DNA of 64,000 nt, from contig NZ_DGIR01000024.1 of NCBI RefSeq assembly GCF_002386445.1, positions 22,840 to 86,839 on the forward strand. Direction: 5' to 3'. The translations under genes and the position numbers were made by a program. Origin of the DNA: Pseudomonas sp. UBA4617 (GTDB lineage Bacteria > Pseudomonadota > Gammaproteobacteria > Pseudomonadales > Pseudomonadaceae). Under the pieces are notes generated by a model. It did no database searches, was not told the origin of the DNA, and saw only the letters and a list, made by a program, of their open reading frames with translations. Positions 51,513-60,832 of this stretch are shown here, piece after piece (within the stretch, counting starts at the first letter, position 1; each line of letters begins with the position of its first letter).

Positions 51513-52303
51513 GCGCGCCTGTTGCCATTCGTTTTGCCCTCGTGGCTTGCCTAGTGTTCGTCAGCCCTGTGTCATGGGGCGGCAGTCTGCCGGTACCGGA
51601 GGACGCCAAGGTGGTCGAGCAACGCCCGGCCGTGGAGCAGGAGCGCGTCTACCCGATGGGCCCACTGCGCAAGATCAGCGGCCGCCTGCGGGTCGAAAAC
51701 AAGGTCGAAGGCCGTGGCCAGGTCAGCTCGGTCACCTACGAGCTGCCAGTCGAGCGCACCGCCCGCGAAGCGTTCACCAGCGCGCGCGAAGCGCTGCAGC
51801 GCGAGGGTGGTTACCCGCTGTTCTGGTGCCAGGGCCGCGATTGCGGCGAAGCCAGCCTGTGGGCCAACGATGTATTCGGCAATGCCCGCCTCAACGGCGG
51901 CGACGAGCAACAGGCATTCATCCTGCTGCGCCGCTCGGCGCAGCAGGCCGACACCCTGGTCGCGCTGTACAGCGTTACCCGCGGCAACCGCCGTGCCTAC
52001 CTGCACGTGGAAGAGTTCGTCGCCGGCAGCCCGCTGGGCGTACTGCTGCCGACTGCCGCCACGGTGCTGCGGGAAATGCGCGACACCGGCAAGCTCGACT
52101 ACCCTGACCTCGCGACGCCGCAAGACACCTGGGCAGACCTGCTGGCGCGCAGCTTGAACCTCGACAGCACCCTGCGTGCCAGCCTCAGTGGCCCCCAGGC
52201 TGAAGCCTGGCGCGAAGCGCTGGTCAAGGCGGGTGTGCGTAGCGGCCGTCTCGAGGTCGGTGGCGCGCCTGGCGAAGGTTTGCACCTCGAACTGATCCGT
52301 TGA
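51509..52303 (+). CDS. DUF4892 exported protein
   Basis: 264 residues. A signal peptide (1-24, SPVSWGGS) leads into the DUF4892 body: RVYPMGPLRKISGRLRVENK, then LFWCQGRDCGEASLWANDVF with two Cys that may form a disulfide. The C-terminal part, residues 215-260, resembles an OmpA-like strand-helix unit without its key residues. Probably periplasmic; function unknown. Its start is embedded in the stop of a 20-codon leader frame. Confidence 0.8.
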   Translation: MSAPVAIRFALVACLVFVSPVSWGGSLPVPEDAKVVEQRPAVEQERVYPMGPLRKISGRLRVENKVEGRGQVSSVTYELPVERTAREAFTSAREALQREGGYPLFWCQGRDCGEASLWANDVFGNARLNGGDEQQAFILLRRSAQQADTLVALYSVTRGNRRAYLHVEEFVAGSPLGVLLPTAATVLREMRDTGKLDYPDLATPQDTWADLLARSLNLDSTLRASLSGPQAEAWREALVKAGVRSGRLEVGGAPGEGLHLELIR

Positions 52304-52314
52304 ATGAGCGCGCC

Positions 52315-53364
52315 ATGGTTAACAATGACCGCCTGTTGATCCAGATTCTGCTGCTGGCACTGCTGGGTGCCGGCCTTTGGGTGATGGCACCGTTCATTTC
52401 GGCGCTGTTGTGGGGGGCCATCCTGGCCTTTGCCAGCTGGCCGCTGATGCGCTTGCTTACCCGCGTGCTGGGCGGGCGCGAAACCCTGGCCGCCAGCCTG
52501 CTCACCGGTGCCTGGATCCTGATCGTGGCCCTGCCGCTGGTGTGGCTGGGGTTCAACCTGGCCGACCACATTCGCGATGCCACGGCGTTTGTCCGTGATG
52601 TGCAGGTCGATGGCCTGCCCGATGCACCGGCCTGGCTGGGTGGCATCCCGTTGGTGGGCGAACGCCTGGTCAGCTGGTGGCAGTCGCTGGACCAGCAGGG
52701 CGCGGCCTTGCTGGCTTCGATCAAGCCGCACCTGGGGCAGGTGGGTAACTGGTTGCTGGCGCGCAGTGCGCAAATCGGCAGTGGCGTGCTGGAGCTGACC
52801 CTGAGCCTGGTGTTCGTGTTCTTCTTCTACCGCGACGGCCCGCGTTTGTCGGCGTTCGTCCTGCGCTTGCTGCACCGCCTGGTGGGCGAGCGCGGCGAGT
52901 ATTACCTGGAGCTGGTCGCCGGCACGGTGCAGCGGGTGGTCAACGGTGTGATCGGCACGGCTGCGGCGCAGGCCGTGCTGGCCCTGATCGGCTTCCTGAT
53001 CGCCGGTGTCCCCGGCGCCATCGTGCTGGGCCTGGTAACCTTCATGCTCAGCCTGATCCCCATGGGGCCGCCCTTGGCCTGGATCCCGGCCACGGCCTGG
53101 CTGGTGTGGAAAGGCGAGTATGGCATGGCGGTTTTCCTGGGCGTCTGGGGCACCTTCGTCATCAGTGGCGTGGACAACGTGCTCAAGCCGTACCTGATCA
53201 GCCGTGGCGGCAATCTGCCGCTGGTGATTGTCCTGCTGGGGGTGTTTGGCGGGTTGATCGCCTTTGGCTTCATCGGTCTGTTCATCGGGCCGACCTTGTT
53301 GGCGGTCGGCTACAGCCTGCTGCTGGACTGGAGCCGCAACGCCGAGCAGCAGCCCCAGCGGTAG
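52315..53364 (+). CDS. AI-2E family transporter (PerM-like)
   Basis: 349 residues from the ATG at 52315, or 354 from a TTG at 52300 that overlaps the previous stop. About eight membrane helices with a helical periplasmic or cytosolic insert (residues 90-150). Family marks: VFVFFFYRDG, VVNGVIGTAAAQAVLALIGF, PMGPPLAWIPATAWL and the closing FIGLFIGPTLLAVGYSLL. The family includes autoinducer-2 exporters and Na+/H+ antiporters; the cargo here is unknown. Confidence 0.85.
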   Translation: MVNNDRLLIQILLLALLGAGLWVMAPFISALLWGAILAFASWPLMRLLTRVLGGRETLAASLLTGAWILIVALPLVWLGFNLADHIRDATAFVRDVQVDGLPDAPAWLGGIPLVGERLVSWWQSLDQQGAALLASIKPHLGQVGNWLLARSAQIGSGVLELTLSLVFVFFFYRDGPRLSAFVLRLLHRLVGERGEYYLELVAGTVQRVVNGVIGTAAAQAVLALIGFLIAGVPGAIVLGLVTFMLSLIPMGPPLAWIPATAWLVWKGEYGMAVFLGVWGTFVISGVDNVLKPYLISRGGNLPLVIVLLGVFGGLIAFGFIGLFIGPTLLAVGYSLLLDWSRNAEQQPQR

Positions 53365-53373
53365 CCTGTAACT

Positions 53374-53467
53374 GGCCTCTTCGCGGGTAAACCCGCTCCC
53401 ACAGGTGCAGCACAGGCCTTGCCCCTGGTGCAGTTCCTGTGGGAGCGGGTTTACCCGCGAAGAGGCC
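53374..53467. repeat. Inverted pair of P. putida REP elements (REPIN-like)
   Basis: Two perfect 32-base copies in opposite orientation: 53374-53405 (starting GGCCTCTTCGCGGG and ending GCTCCCACAGG) and its exact reverse complement at 53436-53467, with a 30-base spacer. This is the common dispersed repeat of P. putida genomes. It lies between the AI-2E gene and the kdp operon and may end or stabilise the upstream message. Confidence 0.92.
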
Positions 53468-53602
53468 GGCTCAGGCAACCTCAACCCCTGATTTTTACGC
53501 GTTCTTTATTCCCATCCCCACCCCTCGATCTCGCCCCTTTACACCCCTCCCTCGGACAATTCCCCCAAAGCGGCCCAAGCCGCACCACGGGGAGAATGAC
53601 AC

Positions 53603-53692
53603 ATGAACGTGCTCGACGGGCTGTCACTGCTGCTGGCAATGGCATTGGCGTTTTATCTGCTGGTGGCGCTGCTGCGCGCCGATCGCAGCTAG
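53603..53692 (+). CDS. kdpF: KdpF, small membrane subunit of the Kdp potassium ATPase
   Basis: 29 residues, MNVLDGLSLLLAMALAFYLL then VALLRADRS: a single membrane helix with a short basic end. The ATG has GGGGAGAA upstream. It is nine bases before kdpA, the usual place for kdpF, which stabilises the KdpABC complex. The kdp promoter must lie in 53468-53602; TTTATTC and TTTACAC words there loosely recall KdpE sites but I cannot assign them. Confidence 0.9.
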   Translation: MNVLDGLSLLLAMALAFYLLVALLRADRS

Positions 53693-53701
53693 GGAGCGGC
53701 C

Positions 53702-55396
53702 ATGCACAGTTACGATTTCGCACTGCTGGTGGCGTTCTTCGCCCTGGTGCTGGTGCCGGCACCTTTACTGGGCCGGTTCTACTACAAGGTCATGGAAGGC
53801 CAGCGGACCTGGCTATCACCTGTGCTCGGCCCGGTCGAGCAGGCTTGCTACCGCCTGGCGGGGGTGCGCAGCAGCCAGGAACAGAACTGGCAGCAGTACA
53901 GCCTGGCCCTGCTGGCCTTCAACCTGGCCGGGTTCCTGCTGCTGTTCGCCGTCTTGCTGCTGCAGGGCTACCTGCCGTTGAATCCGCAGCACCTGCCCGG
54001 CCAGGAATGGTCGCTGGCGTTCAACACCGCTGTCAGCTTCGTCACCAACACCAACTGGCAGGCCTACAGCGGTGAGGCGTCGGTCAGCTACCTGAGCCAG
54101 ATGCTCGGCCTGACCGTGCAGAACTTCGTCAGCGCCGCCACCGGCCTGGCCGTGCTGGTCGCCCTGTGCCGTGGCATCGCCCGGCGCAGCGCGACGACGT
54201 TGGGCAACTTCTGGGTCGACATGACCCGTGCCACCCTCTACGGCCTGCTGCCGCTGTGCCTGCTGCTGGCGCTGCTGCTGGTGTGGCAGGGCGTGCCGCA
54301 GACCCTGGCCGATTACGTTCATGCAATCACCCTGCAAGGCACCGAGCAGACCATCCCGCTGGGCCCGGCGGCCAGCCAGATCGCCATCAAGCAACTGGGT
54401 ACCAACGGCGGTGGCTTCTTCGGTGTCAACTCGGCGCACCCGTTCGAGAACCCTACAGCCTGGAGCAACCTGTTCGAGGTAGCGTCGATCATCCTCATTC
54501 CGGCGGCGCTGGTGTTCACCTTCGGCCACTACGTGAAGGACCTGCGCCAGAGTCGCGCCATCCTCGCCTGCATGCTGGCCCTGTTCCTGATCGGCGGTGG
54601 CACGGCGTTGTGGTCCGAGTACCAGCCCAACCCGGCACTGGACAGCGCGCAGGTACAGCAGAGTGCGCCGCTGGAGGGCAAGGAAAGCCGCTTTGGCACT
54701 ACCGGTTCGGTGTTGTGGACGGTGACTACCACAGCGGCCTCCAACGGTTCGGTCAATGCCATGCACGACAGCCTCAACCCCCTCACCGGGATGGTGGCGA
54801 TGGTCAACATGATGGTCGGCGAAGTGATTTTCGGCGGCGTCGGTGCGGGGCTGTACGGCATGCTGCTGTTCGTGTTGATCGCGGTGTTCCTGGCCGGGCT
54901 GATGATTGGCCGCACCCCGGAATACCTGGGCAAGAAGTTGCAGGCCCGCGAGGTACAACTGCTGGTGGCGACCCTGCTGGTGATGCCGGTCGGCGTACTG
55001 GTGCTCGGTGCCATCGCCGCCAGCCTGCCTGGCCCGGCGGCCGCGGTGAGCAACCCCGGTGCGCATGGTTTCAGCCAGTTGCTGTACGCCTACACCTCGG
55101 GTGCCGCCAACAACGGCTCGGCCTTTGCCGGCTTCGGCGCCGGCACGGTGTTCCACAACCTGATGATCGGCCTGGCCATGCTCATCGGCCGCTTTGGCTA
55201 CATCCTGCCGGTGCTGGCCCTGGCCGGCAGCCTGGCCGCGAAGAAAAGCGCACCCCAGGGGCTGAACAGCTTCCCCACCCATGGCCCGCTGTTCACCGGC
55301 CTGCTGCTGGTGACCATCCTGCTGGTCGGCGGCTTGACCTTCCTGCCGGCCCTGGCCCTAGGGCCAATCGCCGAATACCTGAGCCTGGGTTTTTGA
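53702..55396 (+). CDS. kdpA: KdpA, potassium-translocating subunit
   Basis: 564 residues, ten membrane helices. The four selectivity-filter loops are visible: FVTNTNWQAYSGE, KQLGTNGGGFFGVNSAHPFE, TTTAASNGSVNAM and TSGAANNGSAFAGFGAG. It selects K+ from the periplasm and passes it to KdpB. Second gene of kdpFABC; nine bases before kdpB. Confidence 0.97.
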   Translation: MHSYDFALLVAFFALVLVPAPLLGRFYYKVMEGQRTWLSPVLGPVEQACYRLAGVRSSQEQNWQQYSLALLAFNLAGFLLLFAVLLLQGYLPLNPQHLPGQEWSLAFNTAVSFVTNTNWQAYSGEASVSYLSQMLGLTVQNFVSAATGLAVLVALCRGIARRSATTLGNFWVDMTRATLYGLLPLCLLLALLLVWQGVPQTLADYVHAITLQGTEQTIPLGPAASQIAIKQLGTNGGGFFGVNSAHPFENPTAWSNLFEVASIILIPAALVFTFGHYVKDLRQSRAILACMLALFLIGGGTALWSEYQPNPALDSAQVQQSAPLEGKESRFGTTGSVLWTVTTTAASNGSVNAMHDSLNPLTGMVAMVNMMVGEVIFGGVGAGLYGMLLFVLIAVFLAGLMIGRTPEYLGKKLQAREVQLLVATLLVMPVGVLVLGAIAASLPGPAAAVSNPGAHGFSQLLYAYTSGAANNGSAFAGFGAGTVFHNLMIGLAMLIGRFGYILPVLALAGSLAAKKSAPQGLNSFPTHGPLFTGLLLVTILLVGGLTFLPALALGPIAEYLSLGF

Positions 55397-55405
55397 GGAG
55401 CGACC

Positions 55406-57460
55406 ATGAACATGCCCATTCCTGAAGTACAAACCCGTCACAGTGCCAAGGACCAGACCCGCTTCGCCTCGCTGTGGCGTGCGGCGCTGGTGCAGGCATT
55501 CGTCAAGCTCGACCCGCGACAGCTCAAGCGCTCGCCGGTGATGCTGGTGGTCGCCCTGACGGCATTACTGACCACCGTCCTGTGCGCGCTGCCCGGCAAT
55601 GGCGTCAGCACCGGGGTGGCCGTGCAGATCGCCCTGTGGCTATGGTTCACGGTGTTGTTCGCCAACTTCGCCGAAGCCCTGGCCGAAGGCCGTGGCAAGG
55701 CCCGCGCCGACAGCCTCAAGGCCGGTAGCCAGGGGCTGACTGCGCAACGGCGCAAGCGCGACGGCAGCTACGAAACCGTCGCGGCCAGCGCGCTGCGCAA
55801 GGACGATGTGGTGCGTGTGGCGGCCGGCGAGATGATCCCCGGTGATGGCGAGGTGCTCGAAGGTATCGCTGCGGTCAACGAGGCCGCCATTACCGGCGAG
55901 TCGGCACCAGTGATCCGTGAGTCCGGTGGCGACCGCTCGGCAGTGACCGGCAATACCCGGCTGGTCTCCGACTGGCTGTTGATCCGTATCACCAGCAACC
56001 CGGGCGAGTCGACCCTCGACCGCATGATTGCCCTGGTCGAGGGCGCCAAGCGGCAGAAGACCCCGAACGAGATAGCCCTCGACATCCTGCTGATCGGCCT
56101 GACCCTGATCTTCCTGATCGTGGTGGTGACCTTGCAGCCGTTCGCCCGCTTCGCCGGTGGCAGCCTGCCGCTGATTTTCCTCGCCGCGTTGCTGGTGACA
56201 CTGATTCCCACCACTATCGGCGGCCTGTTGTCGGCCATCGGCATCGCCGGCATGGACCGGCTGGTGCGGCTGAACGTGATCGCCCGCTCGGGGCGTGCAG
56301 TGGAAGCGGCCGGTGACGTGCACACGCTGATGCTCGACAAGACCGGCACCATCACCTTCGGCAACCGCCGCTGCAGCGCGCTGCATACCGCACCGGGCAT
56401 CACCGCCCGTGAGCTGGGGGAGGGCGCCTTGCTGGCGTCGCTGGCCGACGACACCGCCGAGGGCAAGTCGATCGTCGACTACCTGCGCCAACTGCACGAC
56501 TTCATCGAACCGGCCGCCGGGCAATTCGAGGCCGTGGCGTTCAGCGCCGAGACGCGCCTGTCGGGCATCGACCTCCAGCAGCGCCGTTACCGCAAGGGCG
56601 CTGTCGATGCCGTGCTGGCGTTCGTCGGCATGCAACGCCTGGACATGCCGCCAGCGCTGGCCCGTGAAGTGGAGCGCATCGCCCAGAGCGGCGGCACGCC
56701 CTTGCTGGTGTGCCTGGACAAGCGCCTGCTCGGCGTGATCCACCTCAAGGACGTGGTCAAGCCCGGCATTCGCGAGCGCTTCGCCGAGTTGCGCAAGCTG
56801 GGCATCCGCACGGTCATGGTGACCGGCGACAACCCGCTGACCGCTGCCGCCATTGCCGCCGAGGCCGGCGTGGATGACGTGCTGGCCGAGGCCACGCCGG
56901 AGAAGAAGCTGGCCCGCATCCGCCAGGAGCAGAACGACGGCCGCCTGGTGGCCATGTGCGGTGACGGCGCCAACGACGCCCCGGCACTGGCCCAGGCTGA
57001 CGTTGGCATGGCCATGAACGACGGTACCCAGGCTGCGCGCGAGGCGGCCAACATGGTCGACCTGGACAGCGACCCCACCAAGCTGCTGGATGTGGTTCAG
57101 GTCGGCAAGGAGCTGCTGGTCACCCGCGGTGCGCTGACCACCTTCTCCATCGCCAACGACGTGGCCAAGTACTTCGCCATCCTGCCGGCGCTGTTCGCCA
57201 CCATCTACCCGCAGCTGGGCGTGCTCAACTTGATGCAGTTGGCCAGCCCGCAGAGCGCGATCCTCTCGGCCATCGTGTTCAATGCGCTGATCATCATCGT
57301 GCTGATCCCGCTGGCGCTGCGCGGCGTACGGGTGCAAGCCGCCAGTGCGGCGCACCTGCTGCGGCGCAATTTGCTGATCTACGGGCTGGGCGGCATCGTC
57401 GTGCCGTTTGCCGGGATCAAGCTGATCGACCTGCTGCTCAACGCCCTGCACCTGGTCTGA
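55406..57460 (+). CDS. kdpB: KdpB, ATPase subunit
   Basis: 684-residue P-type ATPase. Phosphorylated Asp in MLDKTGTITFGN (D311), actuator motif AAITGESAPVIRESGGD (TGES), nucleotide site GVIHLKDVVKPGIRERF and hinge MVTGDNPLTAAAIA then CGDGANDAPALAQADVG. Drives K+ uptake with KdpA. Ten bases separate it from kdpC. Confidence 0.97.
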   Translation: MNMPIPEVQTRHSAKDQTRFASLWRAALVQAFVKLDPRQLKRSPVMLVVALTALLTTVLCALPGNGVSTGVAVQIALWLWFTVLFANFAEALAEGRGKARADSLKAGSQGLTAQRRKRDGSYETVAASALRKDDVVRVAAGEMIPGDGEVLEGIAAVNEAAITGESAPVIRESGGDRSAVTGNTRLVSDWLLIRITSNPGESTLDRMIALVEGAKRQKTPNEIALDILLIGLTLIFLIVVVTLQPFARFAGGSLPLIFLAALLVTLIPTTIGGLLSAIGIAGMDRLVRLNVIARSGRAVEAAGDVHTLMLDKTGTITFGNRRCSALHTAPGITARELGEGALLASLADDTAEGKSIVDYLRQLHDFIEPAAGQFEAVAFSAETRLSGIDLQQRRYRKGAVDAVLAFVGMQRLDMPPALAREVERIAQSGGTPLLVCLDKRLLGVIHLKDVVKPGIRERFAELRKLGIRTVMVTGDNPLTAAAIAAEAGVDDVLAEATPEKKLARIRQEQNDGRLVAMCGDGANDAPALAQADVGMAMNDGTQAAREAANMVDLDSDPTKLLDVVQVGKELLVTRGALTTFSIANDVAKYFAILPALFATIYPQLGVLNLMQLASPQSAILSAIVFNALIIIVLIPLALRGVRVQAASAAHLLRRNLLIYGLGGIVVPFAGIKLIDLLLNALHLV

Positions 57461-57470
57461 GGAGGCCGCC

Positions 57471-58022
57471 ATGAATGCTTATATCCGCCCGGCGTTGAGC
57501 CTGGCCTTGTTGATGACCCTGCTGACTGGCGCGCTGTATCCGCTGGCGGTGACCGGGATTGCCCAGCTGGCATTCCCCAGCCAGGCCAACGGCAGCCTGG
57601 TGCGCGATGACCAGGGCCAGGTGCGCGGTTCTGCGCTGATCGCCCAGGATTTCCGGGGCGATGGCTGGTTCCATTCGCGCCCTTCGGCAGGTGCCTTCGC
57701 CACCGTGGCCAGCAGTGCCAGCAACCTGTCGCCGAGCAACCCGGCGCTGGCCGAGCGCGTCAAGGGTGATGCGGCAGCGCAGTATCAGGCACAGCAGGGA
57801 GCGGTGCCTCTGGCACTGCTGACCACTTCGGGCAGTGGCCTCGACCCGCACCTGCCACCGGAGGCCGTGGCCTACCAGGTTCCACGGGTGGCGGCGGCGC
57901 GGCAACTGCCGGTAGAGCGCTTGCAAGGCTTGCTCGAAGAGGCCACCCTGCACCCTTTGATTGGCCCGCCGGTGGTCAATGTGCTGGCGTTGAACCAGGC
58001 CTTGGCAAACCTCAGCCACTGA
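57471..58022 (+). CDS. kdpC: KdpC, accessory subunit
   Basis: 183 residues with one N-terminal membrane helix (SLALLMTLLTGALYPLAVTG) and a periplasmic domain with GSALIAQDFRGDGWFHSRPS and the closing VNVLALNQALANL. It stabilises KdpAB and raises ATP affinity. A REP pair separates it from kdpD, so part of transcription may stop here. Confidence 0.95.
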   Translation: MNAYIRPALSLALLMTLLTGALYPLAVTGIAQLAFPSQANGSLVRDDQGQVRGSALIAQDFRGDGWFHSRPSAGAFATVASSASNLSPSNPALAERVKGDAAAQYQAQQGAVPLALLTTSGSGLDPHLPPEAVAYQVPRVAAARQLPVERLQGLLEEATLHPLIGPPVVNVLALNQALANLSH

Positions 58023-58052
58023 TAGATGACTTGAGGGGCCAGCAGGGGCCAT

Positions 58053-58122
58053 GTGGGAGCGGGTTTACCCGCGAATGCGTCGGTGGCGCTACCCCTGCAT
58101 TCGCGGGTGAACCCGCTCCCAC
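58053..58122. repeat. Second inverted REP pair, between kdpC and kdpD
   Basis: GTGGGAGCGGGTTTACCCGC and the next six bases (58053-58078) pair with 58097-58122 in inverse orientation, one mismatch in 26. Same REP core as at 53374. It splits the pump genes from the sensor/regulator genes. Confidence 0.88.
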
Positions 58123-58177
58123 GGGCACGTGTTTGTCCCCGGATTTGCTGCTTGCTGGAAATAGCAAAGGATGAAAG

Positions 58178-60832
58178 ATGAGTGACTCCACCCGCGCAGA
58201 CGCGCTGTTGGCGACCCTCCCGCAAACCGGTCGGGGCCGGCTAAAGGTGTTCCTCGGTGCCGCCCCCGGCGTCGGCAAGACCTTCGCCATGCTCCAGGCC
58301 GCCCACGCCCAGCAACGCCAGGGCGTGCAGGTGTTGGCCGGGGTGGTCGAAACCCATGGCCGCGCCGAAACCGAGGCGCTGCTCGGCGGCCTGCACCAGC
58401 AGCCCTTGCTGCGCAGCCAGTATCGCGGCGTCACCCTCGAGGAAATGGACCTTGATGGTCTGCTGAAGGCCGCGCCGGCCCTGGTACTGGTCGACGAACT
58501 GGCGCACACCAACGCGCCCGGCAGTCGCCACGCCAAGCGCTGGCAGGACGTTCAGGAGCTGCTGGCCGCCGGCATAAACGTATACACCACGGTCAACGTC
58601 CAGCACCTGGAAAGCCTCAACGACAAGGTCCGTGACATCACCGGCGTGCAAGTGCGCGAAACCCTGCCGGATTGGGTGCTGCAGGAAGCCTTCGAGCTGG
58701 TGCTGATCGACCTGCCGCCGCGTGAACTGCTCGAGCGCCTGCGCGAAGGCAAGGTGTACGTGCCCGAACAGGCGCGTGCCGCCATCGACGCGTTCTTCTC
58801 GCAAACCAACCTCACCGCCTTGCGGGAGCTGGCCATGCAGACTGCCGCTGCGCAGGTGGATGCCGACCTGGCGCACGGCTATCGCCAACGCGGGCAGGAG
58901 GCTCCGGCGCTGCGCGGGCGCCTGCTGGTGGGGGTGGATGGCGACGACCAGGCCGAACGCCTGGTGCGCCATGCCAGCCGGGTGGCGCAGCGCCGCCACC
59001 TGCCGTGGAGCCTGGTGCACGTGGACAATGGCCGTCTGCGCGACGAAACCGCGAGGCAGCGCCTGTTGGCGGCCCAGCAACTGGCCGAGCGCCTGGGTGG
59101 GGAAGTGGTGCTGTTGCGCGCCGGCGAAGTGGCGGCCACATTGATCCAGCATGCCGCCGAGCGGCGCGCCAACCTGGTGCTGGTCGGGCAGTCGCGCAAC
59201 CGCTTGCGCCGACGCCTGTTCGGCGCCGGTGTGGCCGCGCGCCTGCTGCGGGACAGCCATGGCCTGGAAATCAACGTGCTCGACCGTGACGTGCAGCCGC
59301 AGGCGCCGCGTCTGGCGGTGCGGCAGGTGTGGGTCTGGCGCCATTACCTGCTGGCATTGCTGGCGACCATCCTGGCGGCGGGCCTGGCCTGGGCGGTGTC
59401 GAGCGTGCTGGCGTTGCCCAATATCTCGCTGGTATTCCTCGCCGCCGTGTTGCTGGTGGCAGTGCGCAGCAGCCTCGGGCCTGCCCTGGCCTGTGCCGCG
59501 CTGTCGTTCCTGAGCTACGATTTCCTGTTCATCCCGCCCAACTTCTCGTTCACCATCCAGCGCGAAGAAGACGTGCTGACGTTGCTGTTCTTCCTGCTGA
59601 TGGCCGCCCTCACCGGCAACCTGGCCGCGCGCCAGCGCCGCCAGTTGCAGGCGCTGCGCGAGACCCAGGCGCAGACCAGCCAGTTGCTCGACCTGTCGCG
59701 CCGGCTGACGGTGGCCACCGACCGCCAGGCAGTGCTCAACGCCGCCGCGCAGTACCTGGACGGTTGGCAGGATGCGCAGGTATGCCTGCTGGAGCGCAAT
59801 GCCGAAGGTCAGCTGCAGGTGGCCAGCGGCATCGCCCATGCCTTCAGCGACAACGAACGCGCCGCGGCCGAATGGGCCTGGCAGCATGGCCAGGCCGCCG
59901 GCCATGGCAGCGATACCCTGCCCAATGGCCGCTGGTGGTGGTGGCCGCTGGCGGTGGATGAACAGCCCCTGGCCTTGCTCGGCGTGCGCTCACGTTCCGG
60001 CCAGCCGCTCAGCGATCCGCGTCGGCGCTTGTTGGCTGCCCTTGGCCAGCCGCTGGCCCAGGCCCTGGCCCGCGCGCGCCTGGCCGAACAGCTGGAGGCT
60101 GCACGCCTGCATGGCGAAACCGAGCAGCTGCGCAGCGCCTTGCTGGCATCGGTGTCGCACGACCTGCGTACCCCGTTGACGGCCATGCGCGGCAGCATCG
60201 ACAGCCTGCTGGCGCTGGGCGAAGCGATCCCGCTCGCAGACCGCCGCGAACTGCTGGAGGGCACCCGCAATGAGGCGGAGCGCCTCGACCGCTATATCCA
60301 GAACCTGCTGGACATGACCCGCCTGGGCCATGGCGGCCTCAAGCTGGCACGTGACTGGGTGGCCCCGGCCGACATCGTCGGCAGCGCACTCAACCGCCTG
60401 CGCGTGGTGCTGGCACCGTTGCGCTTGCACACCGATGTCCCGGCCGAGCTGCCGTTGCTGTTCGTGCATGCGGCGCTGATCGAACAGGCGCTGGTCAATG
60501 TGCTGGAAAATGCCGCGCGCTTCTCTCCCGCCAATGGCCGGTTGCAACTGCAGGTGTCGGTGCGCGAGAACCGGTTATGCTTTGCCGTCAGCGACCAGGG
60601 CCCGGGCATTCCGCTAGCCGACCGCGACAAGATCTTCGACATGTTCTACACCGCCGCCCGCGGTGACCGAGGCGGGCAGGGCACCGGCCTGGGTCTGGCC
60701 ATCTGCCAGGGCATGATCGGCGCGCACGGTGGCCAGATCCAGGTTGGCGAAGGCATCGATGGCCAGGGCACCTGCATCACTCTATGCTTGCCGTTGCCCC
60801 CTCAACCTGAAGCCGAAAGCGAAACCCCATGA
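58178..60832 (+). CDS. kdpD: KdpD, potassium/turgor sensor histidine kinase
   Basis: 884 residues. The N-terminal KdpD domain has Walker A GAAPGVGKT (27-35) and DELAHTNAPGSRHAKRWQDV. A universal-stress-like domain follows (LLVGVDGDDQAERLVRHA), then four close membrane helices (about 395-490), a GAF-like part, phosphorylated His in SVSHDLRTPLTAMRG (H661) and the ATPase with NVLENAARFSP and QGTGLGLAICQG. Senses low K+ and phosphorylates KdpE. It overlaps kdpE by four bases. Confidence 0.96.
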   Translation: MSDSTRADALLATLPQTGRGRLKVFLGAAPGVGKTFAMLQAAHAQQRQGVQVLAGVVETHGRAETEALLGGLHQQPLLRSQYRGVTLEEMDLDGLLKAAPALVLVDELAHTNAPGSRHAKRWQDVQELLAAGINVYTTVNVQHLESLNDKVRDITGVQVRETLPDWVLQEAFELVLIDLPPRELLERLREGKVYVPEQARAAIDAFFSQTNLTALRELAMQTAAAQVDADLAHGYRQRGQEAPALRGRLLVGVDGDDQAERLVRHASRVAQRRHLPWSLVHVDNGRLRDETARQRLLAAQQLAERLGGEVVLLRAGEVAATLIQHAAERRANLVLVGQSRNRLRRRLFGAGVAARLLRDSHGLEINVLDRDVQPQAPRLAVRQVWVWRHYLLALLATILAAGLAWAVSSVLALPNISLVFLAAVLLVAVRSSLGPALACAALSFLSYDFLFIPPNFSFTIQREEDVLTLLFFLLMAALTGNLAARQRRQLQALRETQAQTSQLLDLSRRLTVATDRQAVLNAAAQYLDGWQDAQVCLLERNAEGQLQVASGIAHAFSDNERAAAEWAWQHGQAAGHGSDTLPNGRWWWWPLAVDEQPLALLGVRSRSGQPLSDPRRRLLAALGQPLAQALARARLAEQLEAARLHGETEQLRSALLASVSHDLRTPLTAMRGSIDSLLALGEAIPLADRRELLEGTRNEAERLDRYIQNLLDMTRLGHGGLKLARDWVAPADIVGSALNRLRVVLAPLRLHTDVPAELPLLFVHAALIEQALVNVLENAARFSPANGRLQLQVSVRENRLCFAVSDQGPGIPLADRDKIFDMFYTAARGDRGGQGTGLGLAICQGMIGAHGGQIQVGEGIDGQGTCITLCLPLPPQPEAESETP

